64,000 bases of DNA, from contig NZ_JAUASW010000001.1 of assembly GCF_030345705.1 (NCBI RefSeq), positions 1,178,001 to 1,242,000 of the forward strand, given 5' to 3'. How positions within the stretch are numbered: the first letter of the stretch is position 1; each line of letters begins with the position of its first letter. The notes beneath the pieces are model-generated. The model was not told the origin of the DNA, ran no database searches, and was given only the letters and a program-made list of their open reading frames with translations. The stretch comes from Pelomonas sp. SE-A7 (GTDB lineage: Bacteria; Pseudomonadota; Gammaproteobacteria; Burkholderiales; Burkholderiaceae_C). Of the stretch, positions 28,270-39,580 are shown in pieces. The position numbers and the translations under genes were made by a program.

Positions 28270-30707
28270 CAGGCCGCCAGCACGCGCAAGACCTTCTTGA
28301 AGCCTTCGACGGCCTTGCCCTTGCGGGCGCGCTTGCTGGCATAGCCGGCCAGCGTGGCGCCCTTGAGCGCTTCGTCCTTGAGCTTGTCGCCGCGGCCTAG
28401 GCCCAGCACCTGCAGGGCGTTGGCAAAGGCAGCCACGCTGATCAGGGCGTCCTTGGGCTCCAGGTCGATCAGGGTCAGGCCGCGGCCGCCCTTGGGCTGG
28501 TGCTTGAGCTCGTCGAGCGCATAGGTCAGCAGTCGGCCGTTCAGCGACAGGCAGGCGAGCTGCAGGCCCAGCACCTCGCCAGCGGGCACGGCGGCCGGCG
28601 GCAGGGGCTTCTCCTCGCCCTCCAGCGTCAGGAAGGTCTTGCCGGCCTTCTGGCGGCCGACCAGGTCGCCGACCTGGGCGATCAGGCCGAAGCCGCCGGT
28701 ACCGGCCAGCACCAGGCGCTGCGTGGCGCCTGCAGCGTAGTAGTGGGCGATCTGGGTGCCGCTCTCCAGCTCGATCATGGTGGTGATGGGCGTGCCGTCG
28801 CCACGGCCGCCCGGCAGTACCGAGACCGGCACCGAGTAGACCCGGCCGTTGCTGCCGAACACGATCAGTGGATCGACGCTGCGGCAGGGGAAGGTGCCGT
28901 AGAGCTGGTCGCCGCTCTTGAAGCTCAGCGAGGCGGCATCGACCTCATGGCCCTTGAGCGCCCTCACCCAGCCCTTCATGGAGACGACCACCGTGACCGG
29001 CTCGTCGACGATCTTCACCTCGCTGCTGGCGCGCTTTTCTTCCTGGATCAGGGTGCGGCGCTCGTCGCCGAACTGCTTGGCATCCGCCTCGATCTCCTTG
29101 ACGACGGTGCGCTTGAGCACGCCCGGGTTGCCGAGGATGTCTTGCAGCTTGGCTTGTTCATCACGCAGCTTTGCCAGCTCCTGCTCGATCTTGATCGCTT
29201 CCAGCCGGGCCAGCTGACGCAGGCGGATTTCGAGGATGTCCTCGGCCTGGCGGTCGCTCAGATTGAAGTGGGCGATCAGGGCCGGCTTGGGCTCGTCGCT
29301 CTCGCGGATGATGCGTATCACCTCGTCGATGTTCAGCAGCACCTGCTGCCGGCCTTCGAGGATGTGGATGCGGTCGTTGACCTTGCTGAGGCGGTATTCG
29401 GTGCGCCGCTGCACCGTGGCCAGGCGGTAGCCCAGCCATTCGCTGATGATCTGGCGCAGGTTCTTCTGCGTGGGCCGGCCATCGGCGCCGATCATGGTCA
29501 GGTTGACCGAGGCCGAGCTCTCCAGGCTGGTGTGGGCCAGCAGGGTGTTGATCAGGTCGGCCTGCTCGACGGTGCGGCTCTTGGGCTCGAACACCAGGCG
29601 CACCGGCGCATCCTTGCTCGATTCGTCGCGCACGCCGTCCAGCACCGCCAGCACGCTGGCCTTGAGCTGCAGCTGGTCCTGGGTCAGGGCCTTCTTGCCG
29701 GTCTTGACCTTGGGGTTGGACAGCTCCTCGATCTCTTCCAGCACCTTCTGCGAGCTGGTGCCGTGCGGAAGCTCATGGACGACCAACTGCCACTGGCCGC
29801 GGGCCAGGTCTTCGATCTTCCAGCGGGCGCGCAGCTTGAAGCTGCCGCGGCCCGAGGCATAGGCCGAGCGGATGTCGTCGCTGCTGCTGATCAATTGGCC
29901 GCCGCCGGGGAAGTCCGGGCCGGGCAGGAGCGTGTAGAGCTCGTCGTCCGACAGCTTCTCGTTCTTCAGCAACGCCACCGCCGCCGCCGCCACTTCGCGC
30001 AGGTTGTGGCTGGGCACCTCGGTGGCCAGGCCCACGGCAATGCCCGAGGCGCCGTTCAAGAGCACGAAGGGCAGGCGCGCCGGCAGCTGGCGCGGCTCTT
30101 CGGTCGAGCCGTCGTAGTTGGGCACCAGGTCGACCGTGCCTTCGTCTATCTCTTCCAGCAGCAGCTTGGCGATGGGTGCCAGGCGGGCTTCCGTGTATCG
30201 CATCGCCGCAGCGCCATCGCCATCGCGGCTGCCGAAGTTGCCGTGGCCGTCGATCAGCGGATAGCGCTGGCTGAAGTCCTGGGCCATGCGCACCAGGGCG
30301 TCATAGACCGACTGGTCGCCGTGCGGATGGAAGCGGCCGAGCACATCACCGACCACGCGGGCGCCCTTGACCGGCTTGGCGCCGGTATTGCCCGAGTAGC
30401 TCAGGCCCATGCGCTCCATCGAATACAGGATGCGGCGCTGCACCGGCTTCTGGCCGTCGCAGACATCGGGCAGGGCCCGGCCCTTGACCACCGACAGCGC
30501 ATATTCCAGATAGGCCTGGCGCGCATAGTTGGCCAGGGTCAGCTGGCCGTCCTGGTCGTCGTCGCCACCGCCATTGCCGCCATCGCCACCACCGCCGGGA
30601 GGCAGGGGCGGCTCGGACGGTGGCTCTTGCGGAGGCTGCGGCGGCTCCTGCTGCGGCTGCTCGGCCTCGAAGTCGAAGGACAGGTTCTGGGGATCGTTCG
30701 GATTCAT
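28269..30707 (-). CDS. parC: DNA topoisomerase IV subunit A
   Basis: 812 residues. The breakage-reunion domain has RRILYSMERMG, VGDVLGRFHPHGD (quinolone region) and the catalytic Tyr in AAMRYTEARL. The C-terminal part holds the beta-pinwheel repeats. Unlike E. coli ParC, the first 55 residues or so are a Gln/Pro then Gly/Asp-rich linker (PPQEPPSEPPLPPGGGGDGG) ahead of LTLANYARQAYLEYALSVV, where the family normally starts. It decatenates sister chromosomes with ParE. The start overlaps the transglycosylase stop by 1 nt; the stop overlaps the beta-lactamase start by 1 nt. Confidence 0.94.
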   Translation of the reverse strand: MNPNDPQNLSFDFEAEQPQQEPPQPPQEPPSEPPLPPGGGGDGGNGGGDDDQDGQLTLANYARQAYLEYALSVVKGRALPDVCDGQKPVQRRILYSMERMGLSYSGNTGAKPVKGARVVGDVLGRFHPHGDQSVYDALVRMAQDFSQRYPLIDGHGNFGSRDGDGAAAMRYTEARLAPIAKLLLEEIDEGTVDLVPNYDGSTEEPRQLPARLPFVLLNGASGIAVGLATEVPSHNLREVAAAAVALLKNEKLSDDELYTLLPGPDFPGGGQLISSSDDIRSAYASGRGSFKLRARWKIEDLARGQWQLVVHELPHGTSSQKVLEEIEELSNPKVKTGKKALTQDQLQLKASVLAVLDGVRDESSKDAPVRLVFEPKSRTVEQADLINTLLAHTSLESSASVNLTMIGADGRPTQKNLRQIISEWLGYRLATVQRRTEYRLSKVNDRIHILEGRQQVLLNIDEVIRIIRESDEPKPALIAHFNLSDRQAEDILEIRLRQLARLEAIKIEQELAKLRDEQAKLQDILGNPGVLKRTVVKEIEADAKQFGDERRTLIQEEKRASSEVKIVDEPVTVVVSMKGWVRALKGHEVDAASLSFKSGDQLYGTFPCRSVDPLIVFGSNGRVYSVPVSVLPGGRGDGTPITTMIELESGTQIAHYYAAGATQRLVLAGTGGFGLIAQVGDLVGRQKAGKTFLTLEGEEKPLPPAAVPAGEVLGLQLACLSLNGRLLTYALDELKHQPKGGRGLTLIDLEPKDALISVAAFANALQVLGLGRGDKLKDEALKGATLAGYASKRARKGKAVEGFKKVLRVLAA

Positions 30708-31357
30708 CACTCGGGACTGCTGTGTATGCGTAGGGCCTGGGCCGTGGAAGGGAGGCTGCGTTGCAGCAGCGCCCAGTACAGCTCCAGCACCAAATGGACA
30801 TGGGCCTGGGTCTCGGCGATGTCGGGCATGCGGCCGCCGTTGCGGCGCACCGTGCCTTCGCCGGCGTTCCAGGCCGCCAGGGCCGCGTCGATGCGGCCGA
30901 ATTTCTTGATCAGGCCGGCGAGCATCTGCGCGCCGGTGTCTATGTTGTGGCGGGGTTCGAGCAGGCGCCGGGCGCGGTCCTCGGGCGCCATGATCTGCAT
31001 CAGGCCGACCGCGCCGCGCGGCGAGATGGCGTCGCGCTTGAAGCCGGATTCGACCGCGATCACGGCCTTGAGCAGCTCCATGTCCACACCATGGCGCCGC
31101 GCCGATTCGCGCAGCCAGGGCTGGACCGCCTTGACCTCGGGCGCGAACTCCAGCCAGGTCAGCAGGTCCTGGCTGCCGTCGGTCTTGCCCGGCACACGGC
31201 CCACGACGTCGTTGCGCGCACCCAGCACCAGGCTGTAGCGACCGTCCACCTGGTGGCGGGACACATGGGCCACGCCCTGTGCGTCCACATAACCCCAAAG
31301 CTGCGCATGCACCGACAGGGGCAGCAGCAGGGCCGCGGACAGAAGCAAGGACCGCAT
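30707..31357 (-). CDS. periplasmic lytic transglycosylase (SLT domain)
   Basis: 216 residues with signal peptide MRSLLLSAALLLPLSVHAQ. A short N-terminal domain (DUF4124-like WGYVDAQGVAHVS, about 22-40) precedes the SLT fold: VIAVESGFKRDAISPRGAVGLMQIM with the catalytic Glu in ESGF, then NIDTGAQML and AAWNAGEGTV. It would cleave peptidoglycan to 1,6-anhydromuropeptides. Gene start and stop both sit in TGATG overlaps with the GNAT and parC genes. A murein hydrolase between the two topoisomerase IV genes is unusual. Confidence 0.88.
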   Translation of the reverse strand: MRSLLLSAALLLPLSVHAQLWGYVDAQGVAHVSRHQVDGRYSLVLGARNDVVGRVPGKTDGSQDLLTWLEFAPEVKAVQPWLRESARRHGVDMELLKAVIAVESGFKRDAISPRGAVGLMQIMAPEDRARRLLEPRHNIDTGAQMLAGLIKKFGRIDAALAAWNAGEGTVRRNGGRMPDIAETQAHVHLVLELYWALLQRSLPSTAQALRIHSSPE

Positions 31358-31884
31358 CAGCCGCCCTCCTCCTGGCCCAGGGCCACGCGGGCCTGGTACT
31401 CGCGATCCAGCATGGACATCACGATCAGGCTGTCGTAGCCATCGGCGCCGCCCGAGACCCGCACGCTCTCGCGCAGCCGGCCTTCCTCGACGAAGCCCTC
31501 GTTGCGGTACAGCTCCTGGGCCCGCAGATTGAGCGCCTTCACATCCAACCAGAAACGATGCGCCTGCAGCTGCGTGAAAGCCAGCTTCTTCAGCAGGCGG
31601 ATGGAGATGCGGCCTATGCCCTGGCCCTTGGGCCCGAGCACGATGCGCTTGAGCTCGACCGAGCGATGCGGATTGCGGCAACCCTGCAGGATGACGAAGC
31701 CGGCGCGTTCCGAACCCTCTCCGACCTCGACGATGAAGTGGCGCGAATCCGGGAAGCGGATCGCGCCCTCATGCTGGGTGCGTTCCCAGGGCGTGATGAA
31801 GGGCAGGTTGGACGCGTCCTGCTCGACCGAGACCACATAGTCCAGGTCCGACAGCATGGTCGGTCGCAGGTGAACGCGGGGCAT
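31357..31884 (-). CDS. GNAT N-acetyltransferase, RimJ/RimL-like
   Basis: 175 residues. The GNAT fold is shown by ELKRIVLGPKGQGIGRISIRLL (acetyl-CoA loop Q/RxxGxG/A as KGQGIG) and the C-terminal LNLRAQELYRNEGFVEEGRLRES, typical of RimJ/RimL enzymes that acetylate protein N-termini or small molecules. It starts 7 nt after the parE stop and its own stop overlaps the transglycosylase start by 1 nt. The substrate is unknown. Confidence 0.87.
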   Translation of the reverse strand: MPRVHLRPTMLSDLDYVVSVEQDASNLPFITPWERTQHEGAIRFPDSRHFIVEVGEGSERAGFVILQGCRNPHRSVELKRIVLGPKGQGIGRISIRLLKKLAFTQLQAHRFWLDVKALNLRAQELYRNEGFVEEGRLRESVRVSGGADGYDSLIVMSMLDREYQARVALGQEEGG

Positions 31885-31891
31885 GGCTGAA

Positions 31892-33877
<1,986 letters not shown>

Positions 33878-33960
33878 GGGCGGCGATTGTAGGGAGCACC
33901 AATCACCCTTCCGGGCCGCCGGCAGGGCTTAGGATCCGCCCCCTGGCCCCTGAGTTCTCC

Positions 33961-35352
33961 ATGCGCGTTTTCCCTGTATTTCTTGCCCTTCTGCTGACCG
34001 CCGGCCTGGCCCGGGCCCAGACCCCGGTCGAGCCTTTCAAGGCCAGCAGTGCCCTGAGCCTGGAGCTCAAGAGCGCCCGCTGGTTCGACGGCCAGGGATT
34101 CCAGAAGGCCACGCTCTACGTGGTGGACGGCAAGTTCACCCGCAAGAAGCCCAAGAAGGTCCACCGCAGCATGGACCTGAAAAGCCAGTTCCTGGTGCCG
34201 CCGCTGGCCGAGGCCCACAACCACAACCTGCAGAACGCCTGGGGCGTGGAGCAATATGCCCAGCGCTACCTGCAGGACGGTGTCTTCTATGCCGCCCTGC
34301 TCTGCGCCGACCCGGCCGGCGCCGAGGCGGCTCGCCACAAGCTGAACCAAGACGACAGCGTGGACGCAATCTTCGCCACCGCCTGCTTCACCTCGTCGGA
34401 CGGCCTGCCGCTGGCCCAGCTGACCCCCGCAGCCCGCAAGGACGACAGCCAGGTCATCGTGGTGGACAGTGCGGCCGAGGCTGAGCGCAAGTGGGCCAAG
34501 GTGGCGGAGCGCAGGCCCGACCTGGTCAAGATCATGCTGGCCCATGCCGACCGGCCCGAGCTGCGCGGCCGCTCCGACCAGTTCGGGCGCCTCGGCCTGA
34601 ATCCCGACACCGCTGCCACCCTGGTGCGGCTGGCGCACCGCGATGGACTGCGCGTGGTCGCCCATGTGGACAGCCCGGCAGATTTCGACCTGGCACTGCG
34701 GATCGGCGTGGACCTGATCGCCGACCTGCCGGGCTATTTCAATCCACCGGGCGAGGACCCCGAGAAGATGCTGCTCAAGCCAGAGTCGGCCCAGCAGGCG
34801 GCGCGGCTCAAGGTGCCGGTGATCACGACGACCGCGGCCACCAGCCAGTTCCCGCTATCGCCGGCCCTGCTCGAGAAGCTGCGCAGCGTGCAGCGCCGCA
34901 ATCTGGAAAGGCTCAAGGCGGCCGGCGCCCCGGTGCTGGTCGGCTCCGACCTGTTCAACGGCACGGTGCAGGCCGAGCTGCGCCAGTTGCACGAGTTCGG
35001 CGTGTTCGGTACCGCCGAGCTCCTGAAGATCGCCACCATGGACACGCCGCAGGCCCTGTTCCCAAAGCGCCGCATAGGCTGCTTCGATGAAGGCTGCGAG
35101 GCCAGCTTCCTGCTGCTGGGCAAGGACCCCTTGCAGGACGCCACGGCCATTGCCATGCCGCTGCTGCGAGTGATGCAGGGCCGCATCCTGAGCCAGATGG
35201 ACGGCGTGGCCGACGGCGATGCGCCCGCCGGCATCAGCACCGATGGCGGCGCCAAGAAAGGTAGCAAGCCGGCGGCCAAGAAGCAGCCGGCGCCGGCCAG
35301 GGCAAAACCTGCCCCCAAGGCTTCCACCCGCGCCCCGGCAAGGGTTTCCTGA
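33961..35352 (+). CDS. secreted amidohydrolase-family protein
   Basis: 463 residues with a signal peptide ending at LARAQ (residue 20). The amidohydrolase pattern is partial: VPPLAEAHNHN with His86 and His88 (HxH), a later VVAHVDSPADF with a candidate metal His, and LVGSDLFNG with the catalytic-type Asp. A short composite domain (about 30-80) wraps the barrel. The last 35 residues are Lys/Ala/Pro-rich (KKQPAPARAKPAPKAS), probably a flexible tail. It diverges from parE across 83 nt with a -10-like TAGGAT at 33930-33935. Substrate unknown. Confidence 0.8.
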   Translation: MRVFPVFLALLLTAGLARAQTPVEPFKASSALSLELKSARWFDGQGFQKATLYVVDGKFTRKKPKKVHRSMDLKSQFLVPPLAEAHNHNLQNAWGVEQYAQRYLQDGVFYAALLCADPAGAEAARHKLNQDDSVDAIFATACFTSSDGLPLAQLTPAARKDDSQVIVVDSAAEAERKWAKVAERRPDLVKIMLAHADRPELRGRSDQFGRLGLNPDTAATLVRLAHRDGLRVVAHVDSPADFDLALRIGVDLIADLPGYFNPPGEDPEKMLLKPESAQQAARLKVPVITTTAATSQFPLSPALLEKLRSVQRRNLERLKAAGAPVLVGSDLFNGTVQAELRQLHEFGVFGTAELLKIATMDTPQALFPKRRIGCFDEGCEASFLLLGKDPLQDATAIAMPLLRVMQGRILSQMDGVADGDAPAGISTDGGAKKGSKPAAKKQPAPARAKPAPKASTRAPARVS

Positions 35353-35370
35353 TCTGGCTACATTGGCCCG

Positions 35371-36591
35371 ATGCAGAACGCCGCCCCCACCCCAGCCAAG
35401 CTGTCCATGAACCAGGTGCTGCTGTGCGGCGCCCTGATCGTGACCCTGTCCATGGGCATACGCCACGGCTTCGGCCTGTGGCTGCAGCCGATCACCATGG
35501 AACGGGGCTGGACCCGCGAGACCTTCGCCTTCGCCCTGGCCATCCAGAACATCGCCTGGGGCGCGGCCGGCCCGTTCGCCGGCATGCTGGCCGACCGGTT
35601 CGGCGCTTTCCGGGTGCTGCTGGTCGGCGCCCTGCTCTATGCGCTGGGCCTGGTGCTGATGGCCTTGTCCACCTCGGGCCTGGCCTTCACCGGCAGCGCC
35701 GGCCTGCTGATAGGCCTGGCCCAGTCGGGCACGACCTATGCCATCGTCTACGGCGTCATCGGCCGCAACGTGGCCGCCGAGAAGCGCAGCTGGGCCATGG
35801 GCGTGGCGGCCGCGGCCGGTTCCTTCGGCCAGTTCCTGATGGTGCCGGTGGAGAACTGGCTGATCGCCGGCACCGGCTGGCAGAACGCCCTCTTCTACCT
35901 GGCCCTGGCGGCCCTCTTGATACTGCCGCTGGCCTTCGGCCTGCGCGAGCCCAAGGGCCAGGCGGTTGCCGGCCATCAGCAGAGCATCGGCCAGGCGCTG
36001 CGCGAGGCCTTCGGCTACCGCAGCTTCCAGTTGCTGATGGCGGGCTACTTCGTCTGCGGCTTTCAGGTGGTCTTCATCGGCGTCCACATGCCCAGCTACC
36101 TGAAGGACCATGGGCTGAGCCCCCAGGTCGCCACCTATGCCCTGGCCCTGATCGGCCTGTTCAACGTGTTCGGCACCTATGCGGCCGGCACGCTGGGACA
36201 GCGCATCCCCAAGCGCTACCTGCTGTCGGGCATCTATGCCCTGCGCTCGGTGGCCATCGTGGCCTTCCTGCTGGCGCCGCTGACGCCGATGAGCGTCTAC
36301 ATCTTCTCGGCCGTGATGGGCGTGCTGTGGCTGTCCACCGTGCCGCCGACCAATGCGGTCGTGGCCCAGATCTTCGGCGTGCAGCACATGTCCATGCTGG
36401 GCGGCTTCGTGTTCTTCAGCCACCAGATCGGCAGCTTCCTGGGCGTCTGGCTGGGCGGCAAGCTCTACGACGCCTCGGGCAGCTACGACATCGTCTGGTA
36501 CCTGGCCGTGGCCCTGGGCGTGGGCGCGGCCCTGATCAACCTGCCGGTGCGCGAAGGCGCCATCGCCCGGCCGCAGCTGGCCACGCCGTGA
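35371..36591 (+). CDS. major facilitator superfamily transporter
   Basis: 406 residues with about 12 hydrophobic segments. The signature between helices 2 and 3 is GMLADRFGAFRVLLVG, and GYFVCGFQVVFIGVHMPSYL opens the second half, as in the oxalate/formate and monocarboxylate-type MFS group (for example YhjX-like). Probable carboxylate or similar anion transport is inferred. Start ATG follows TACATT (35359-35364) by 6 nt with no clear Shine-Dalgarno. The stop overlaps the GTG of a small membrane protein. Confidence 0.87.
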   Translation: MQNAAPTPAKLSMNQVLLCGALIVTLSMGIRHGFGLWLQPITMERGWTRETFAFALAIQNIAWGAAGPFAGMLADRFGAFRVLLVGALLYALGLVLMALSTSGLAFTGSAGLLIGLAQSGTTYAIVYGVIGRNVAAEKRSWAMGVAAAAGSFGQFLMVPVENWLIAGTGWQNALFYLALAALLILPLAFGLREPKGQAVAGHQQSIGQALREAFGYRSFQLLMAGYFVCGFQVVFIGVHMPSYLKDHGLSPQVATYALALIGLFNVFGTYAAGTLGQRIPKRYLLSGIYALRSVAIVAFLLAPLTPMSVYIFSAVMGVLWLSTVPPTNAVVAQIFGVQHMSMLGGFVFFSHQIGSFLGVWLGGKLYDASGSYDIVWYLAVALGVGAALINLPVREGAIARPQLATP

Positions 36592-36713
36592 AGCTCAGGC
36601 AGGGCCTGCTGTACCTGGGCCTGGCGCTGGCGCTGGCCCTGGTCTTCATCGCCTATCTGCAGCCCTCGCTGATGCAGCAACTGGCCGACCAGGTCTGGTC
36701 CTGCTTCGGATGA
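36588..36713 (+). CDS. 41-residue single-span membrane protein
   Basis: GTG start in a GTGA overlap with the MFS stop, and the stop overlaps the ATG of the methyltransferase gene by 4 nt. The sequence begins VKLRQG, then one membrane span (LLYLGLALALALVFIAYL), then a short tail QPSLMQQLADQVWSCFG with one Cys. The precise double overlap argues that it is translated. It may be an accessory subunit of the MFS protein. Confidence 0.6.
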   Translation: MKLRQGLLYLGLALALALVFIAYLQPSLMQQLADQVWSCFG

Positions 36714-37261
36714 GCGCGCCCTCGCCCTGGCTCCTGCGCTGGCCCGAGGCACTTCGCCCCGGTGCCACGGCGCTGGACCTCGCCTGCGGCTCAGGCCGGC
36801 ATCTGCGCCACCTGGCCGCGGCCGGCATGCGGGTCACCGGCGTGGACCGCGACGCAGCCGCCGTCGAGCCGCTGCGCCCGCTGGGCGAAATTGTCGTGGC
36901 CGACATCGAGAACGGCCCCTGGCCGCTGCAAGGCCGGCGCTTCGACCTGGTGCTGGTCGCCAATTACCTGTGGCGGCCGCTGTTGCCCCGCATCGTCGAG
37001 GCCGTGGCCGAGGGCGGTTGGCTGGTCTACGAGACCTTTGCCGATGGGCAGCAGACGGTCGGCCGGCCGGCGCGGCCCGACTTCCTGCTGCAAGCCGGCG
37101 AGCTTTTGAAGGTCTGCCAAGGCCTGACGGTGGTCGGCTACGAACATGGTTGGGAGCCGCTGGAAGGCGATGCGGTCAACGGCCGCTACGTGCAGCGCGT
37201 TGCCGCCGTTCGGCCCGCGTCCGGCGGGCCGGACCACCCTCGCCACCGGCTCCCGGCCTGA
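36710..37261 (+). CDS. class I SAM-dependent methyltransferase
   Basis: 183 residues. Motif I LDLACGSGRHLRHLAAAG, acidic GVDRDAAA (ribose contact), ADIENGPWPL and DLVLVANYLWRPLL give a TehB/UbiE-like Rossmann methyltransferase. It is small and lacks extra domains, so the substrate is open. ATG overlaps the preceding small gene. The C-terminal 20 residues are Pro/Arg-rich and non-conserved-looking. Confidence 0.87.
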   Translation: MSAPSPWLLRWPEALRPGATALDLACGSGRHLRHLAAAGMRVTGVDRDAAAVEPLRPLGEIVVADIENGPWPLQGRRFDLVLVANYLWRPLLPRIVEAVAEGGWLVYETFADGQQTVGRPARPDFLLQAGELLKVCQGLTVVGYEHGWEPLEGDAVNGRYVQRVAAVRPASGGPDHPRHRLPA

Positions 37262-37319
37262 ACCGGGCCGACCGGCGGCGCTGAGTAGAATCCGCCATCC
37301 GCAAGAAAGCTTCTCCCCC

Positions 37320-38201
37320 ATGGAACCCATTGTTGGCAGCATCGTCGCGCTCATCACGCCGATGCGCGAAGACGGCAGCATCGACGAACCGGCGCTGCGC
37401 GCCCTGATCGACTGGCACATCGCCGAAGGCACGAACTGCATCGGCGTGGTCGGCACCACCGGCGAATCGCCCACGGTCAGCATGGAGGAGAACCGCGAGA
37501 TCATCCGCATCGCGGTCGAGCATGCCAAGGGCCGCGTGCCCATCCTGGCCGGCACCGGCGCCAACTCCACGGCCGAGGCCATCGAGCTGAGCCGCTACGC
37601 CAAGGCGGTCGGCGCCGACGCCACGCTGTCGGTCGTGCCCTACTACAACAAGCCTTCGCAGGAGGGCATCTACCAGCATTTCAAGGCCATCGCCGAGGCG
37701 GTGGACATCCCGATGATGCTGTACAACGTGCCCGGCCGTACCGTGGCCGATATGGCACCGGAGACCACGCTGCGCTGCGCCTCGCTGCCCGGCGTGTTCG
37801 GCGTCAAGGAGGCCACCGGCAACATCGAGCGCGCCGCCTGGCTGATCAAGAACGCCCCCCAGGGCTTCTCGATCTATTCCGGCGACGACGGCACGGCCGT
37901 CGCCCTGATGCTGCTGGGCGGCCACGGCAATGTGAGCGTCACCGCCAATGTGGCGCCGCGCGCCATGAGCGAGCTCTGCAAGGCCGCCCTGGCCGGCAAT
38001 GTGCGCGAAGCCACCCGCATCCATTTCCAGCTGCTCTCCCTGCACAAGCAGCTGTTCTGCGAGCCCAGCCCGGCGCCGACCAAGTGGGCGCTGAACCGTC
38101 TGGGCCGCATCGGCAAGACGCTGCGCCTGCCCATCACCGACCTCACCGCTGCCGGCCAGGCCAGCGTCGAGGCGGCGATGCGCGAAGCCGGCCTGCTCTG
38201 A
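37320..38201 (+). CDS. dapA: 4-hydroxy-tetrahydrodipicolinate synthase
   Basis: 293 residues, standard length. Substrate site GTTGESPT near residue 46, Tyr135 with Arg140 (YNVPGR), and Schiff-base Lys163 in GVKEATGN are present. It condenses pyruvate with aspartate semialdehyde, the first committed step to lysine and diaminopimelate. A TAGAAT at 37286-37291 is a good -10 candidate. bamC follows, as in E. coli. Confidence 0.95.
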   Translation: MEPIVGSIVALITPMREDGSIDEPALRALIDWHIAEGTNCIGVVGTTGESPTVSMEENREIIRIAVEHAKGRVPILAGTGANSTAEAIELSRYAKAVGADATLSVVPYYNKPSQEGIYQHFKAIAEAVDIPMMLYNVPGRTVADMAPETTLRCASLPGVFGVKEATGNIERAAWLIKNAPQGFSIYSGDDGTAVALMLLGGHGNVSVTANVAPRAMSELCKAALAGNVREATRIHFQLLSLHKQLFCEPSPAPTKWALNRLGRIGKTLRLPITDLTAAGQASVEAAMREAGLL

Positions 38202-38289
38202 CCCCGACCTGAGCTTCCCGGCGGCGCCTCCGTCTTCTGCTCTAATCGCTCCCTTATCGTGACCCGGCACTGCCGCGGAGATTCCTAGC

Positions 38290-39480
38290 GTGATCCGTAA
38301 CCATCCCGTTTCCAAGCAGGCCGTGCTGCGTCTCTCGACGCTGGGCCTGGCCGTCGCCGCCTTGACCAGCCTGGGTGCCTGCAGCGCCTTTTCGGGCCTA
38401 GTCTCCGGCGACAAGGTCGACTACCGCACCGGCGCCCGCCAGACCGTGGGCCTGGACGTGCCGCCCGACCTGACCCAGCTGTCGCGCGACGCACGCGGCC
38501 AGATGATCCAGGGCGGCACCATCACCGCCTCGGCGCTGCAACAACAGCAGACCAGCACCGCTGCCGCCGTTCCGGCCGCAGACAAGGTGGCTCTGGACCG
38601 CATCGGCGAACTGCGCGTCGAGCGCAACGGCAACGACCGCTGGCTGTTCAGCCCGCAGACGCCCGAGCAGGTCTGGCCGACCGTGCGCGGCTTCTGGCTG
38701 GACCAGGGCTTCGAGATTTCCGTCGAGCAGCCCGAACTGGGCGTGATGGAAACCAGCTGGAACGAGAACCGCGCCAAGCTGCCGCAGGACTTCCTGCGCA
38801 AGAGCCTGGGCTGGCTGATCGACGGCATGTATTCCACCGGCGAGCGCGACAAGTACCGCGTCAGCCTGGAGCGCGGTGCCAAGGGCGGCACCGAGATCCG
38901 CGTGGTGCATCGCGGCATGCAGGAGGTCTACACCGGCAGCTCGGAATCCAAGAGCACGGGCTGGCAGGCCCGCCCGAACGACCCGTCGCTGGAATCCGAG
39001 ATGATTTCGCGCCTGCTGCTGCGCCTGGGCGGCCGTCAGGAGCAAGCCAAGGCCGCCGCGCTGACCGTGGCCTCGGCCGCCTCGGCCGCGCCGACCGCTG
39101 CCGACGCCCTGTTGCCCGGTGCCTCGCGCCGTCCGCTGAGCGAAGTGCCCAACCAGCTGCAGGTCAACGAAGGCTTTGAGCGCGCCTGGCGCCGCGTCGG
39201 CCAGTCGCTGGACCGTCATGGCTTCACCATCGAAGACCGTGACCGCAGCCAGGGCCTGTTCTTCCTGCGCTACGCCGATCCCAACATGGTCGGCAAGGAA
39301 GAAGCCAACTTCTTCGCCAAGCTGTTCGGCGCCAAGGATTCGACCGCCTCGCGCTACCGCGTTTCGGTCAAGTCCGAGGGCGAGAAGAGCACGGTCATGG
39401 TGCTGGACGACAAGGGCCAGCAACAGACCAACGAGAATGCCAAGCGCATCCTCGGCCTGCTGATGGACGATCTGCGCTGA
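38290..39480 (+). CDS. bamC: outer membrane assembly lipoprotein BamC
   Basis: 396 residues from a GTG. Lipobox LTSLGAC places the lipidated Cys near residue 31. The N-terminal DYRTGARQTVGLDVPPDLTQ is the unstructured loop that contacts BamD in E. coli BamC; two helix-grip domains follow (about 110-220 and 290-396). It is part of the BAM complex that inserts outer membrane beta-barrels. The dapA-bamC order supports the call. A -10-like TCTAAT lies about 50 nt upstream, so it may have its own promoter. Confidence 0.9.
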   Translation: MIRNHPVSKQAVLRLSTLGLAVAALTSLGACSAFSGLVSGDKVDYRTGARQTVGLDVPPDLTQLSRDARGQMIQGGTITASALQQQQTSTAAAVPAADKVALDRIGELRVERNGNDRWLFSPQTPEQVWPTVRGFWLDQGFEISVEQPELGVMETSWNENRAKLPQDFLRKSLGWLIDGMYSTGERDKYRVSLERGAKGGTEIRVVHRGMQEVYTGSSESKSTGWQARPNDPSLESEMISRLLLRLGGRQEQAKAAALTVASAASAAPTAADALLPGASRRPLSEVPNQLQVNEGFERAWRRVGQSLDRHGFTIEDRDRSQGLFFLRYADPNMVGKEEANFFAKLFGAKDSTASRYRVSVKSEGEKSTVMVLDDKGQQQTNENAKRILGLLMDDLR

Positions 39481-39508
39481 TTCCGAACCTGTTTCGTTAG
39501 CAGCGGCT

Positions 39509-39550
39509 CGGCGGCCCGGTGATCAGCACCGCGCCGCCGTTTCTTTTTTG
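39509..39550 (+). terminator. intrinsic terminator of bamC
   Basis: CGGCGG (39509-39514) pairs with CCGCCG (39534-39539) and CGGTG with CACCG inside, separated by a 2x2 internal loop, then TTTCTTTTTTG. It lies 29 nt after the bamC stop and before the next gene's ribosome binding site. Confidence 0.82.
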
Positions 39551-39580
39551 TCGGGGCATCGCCCCGGAGGGAGTCACACC

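Noticed and set aside
28500..31238. A 900-codon open frame opposite parC
   Set aside because: It is explained by the antisense of a conserved topoisomerase gene; no start signal or motif.
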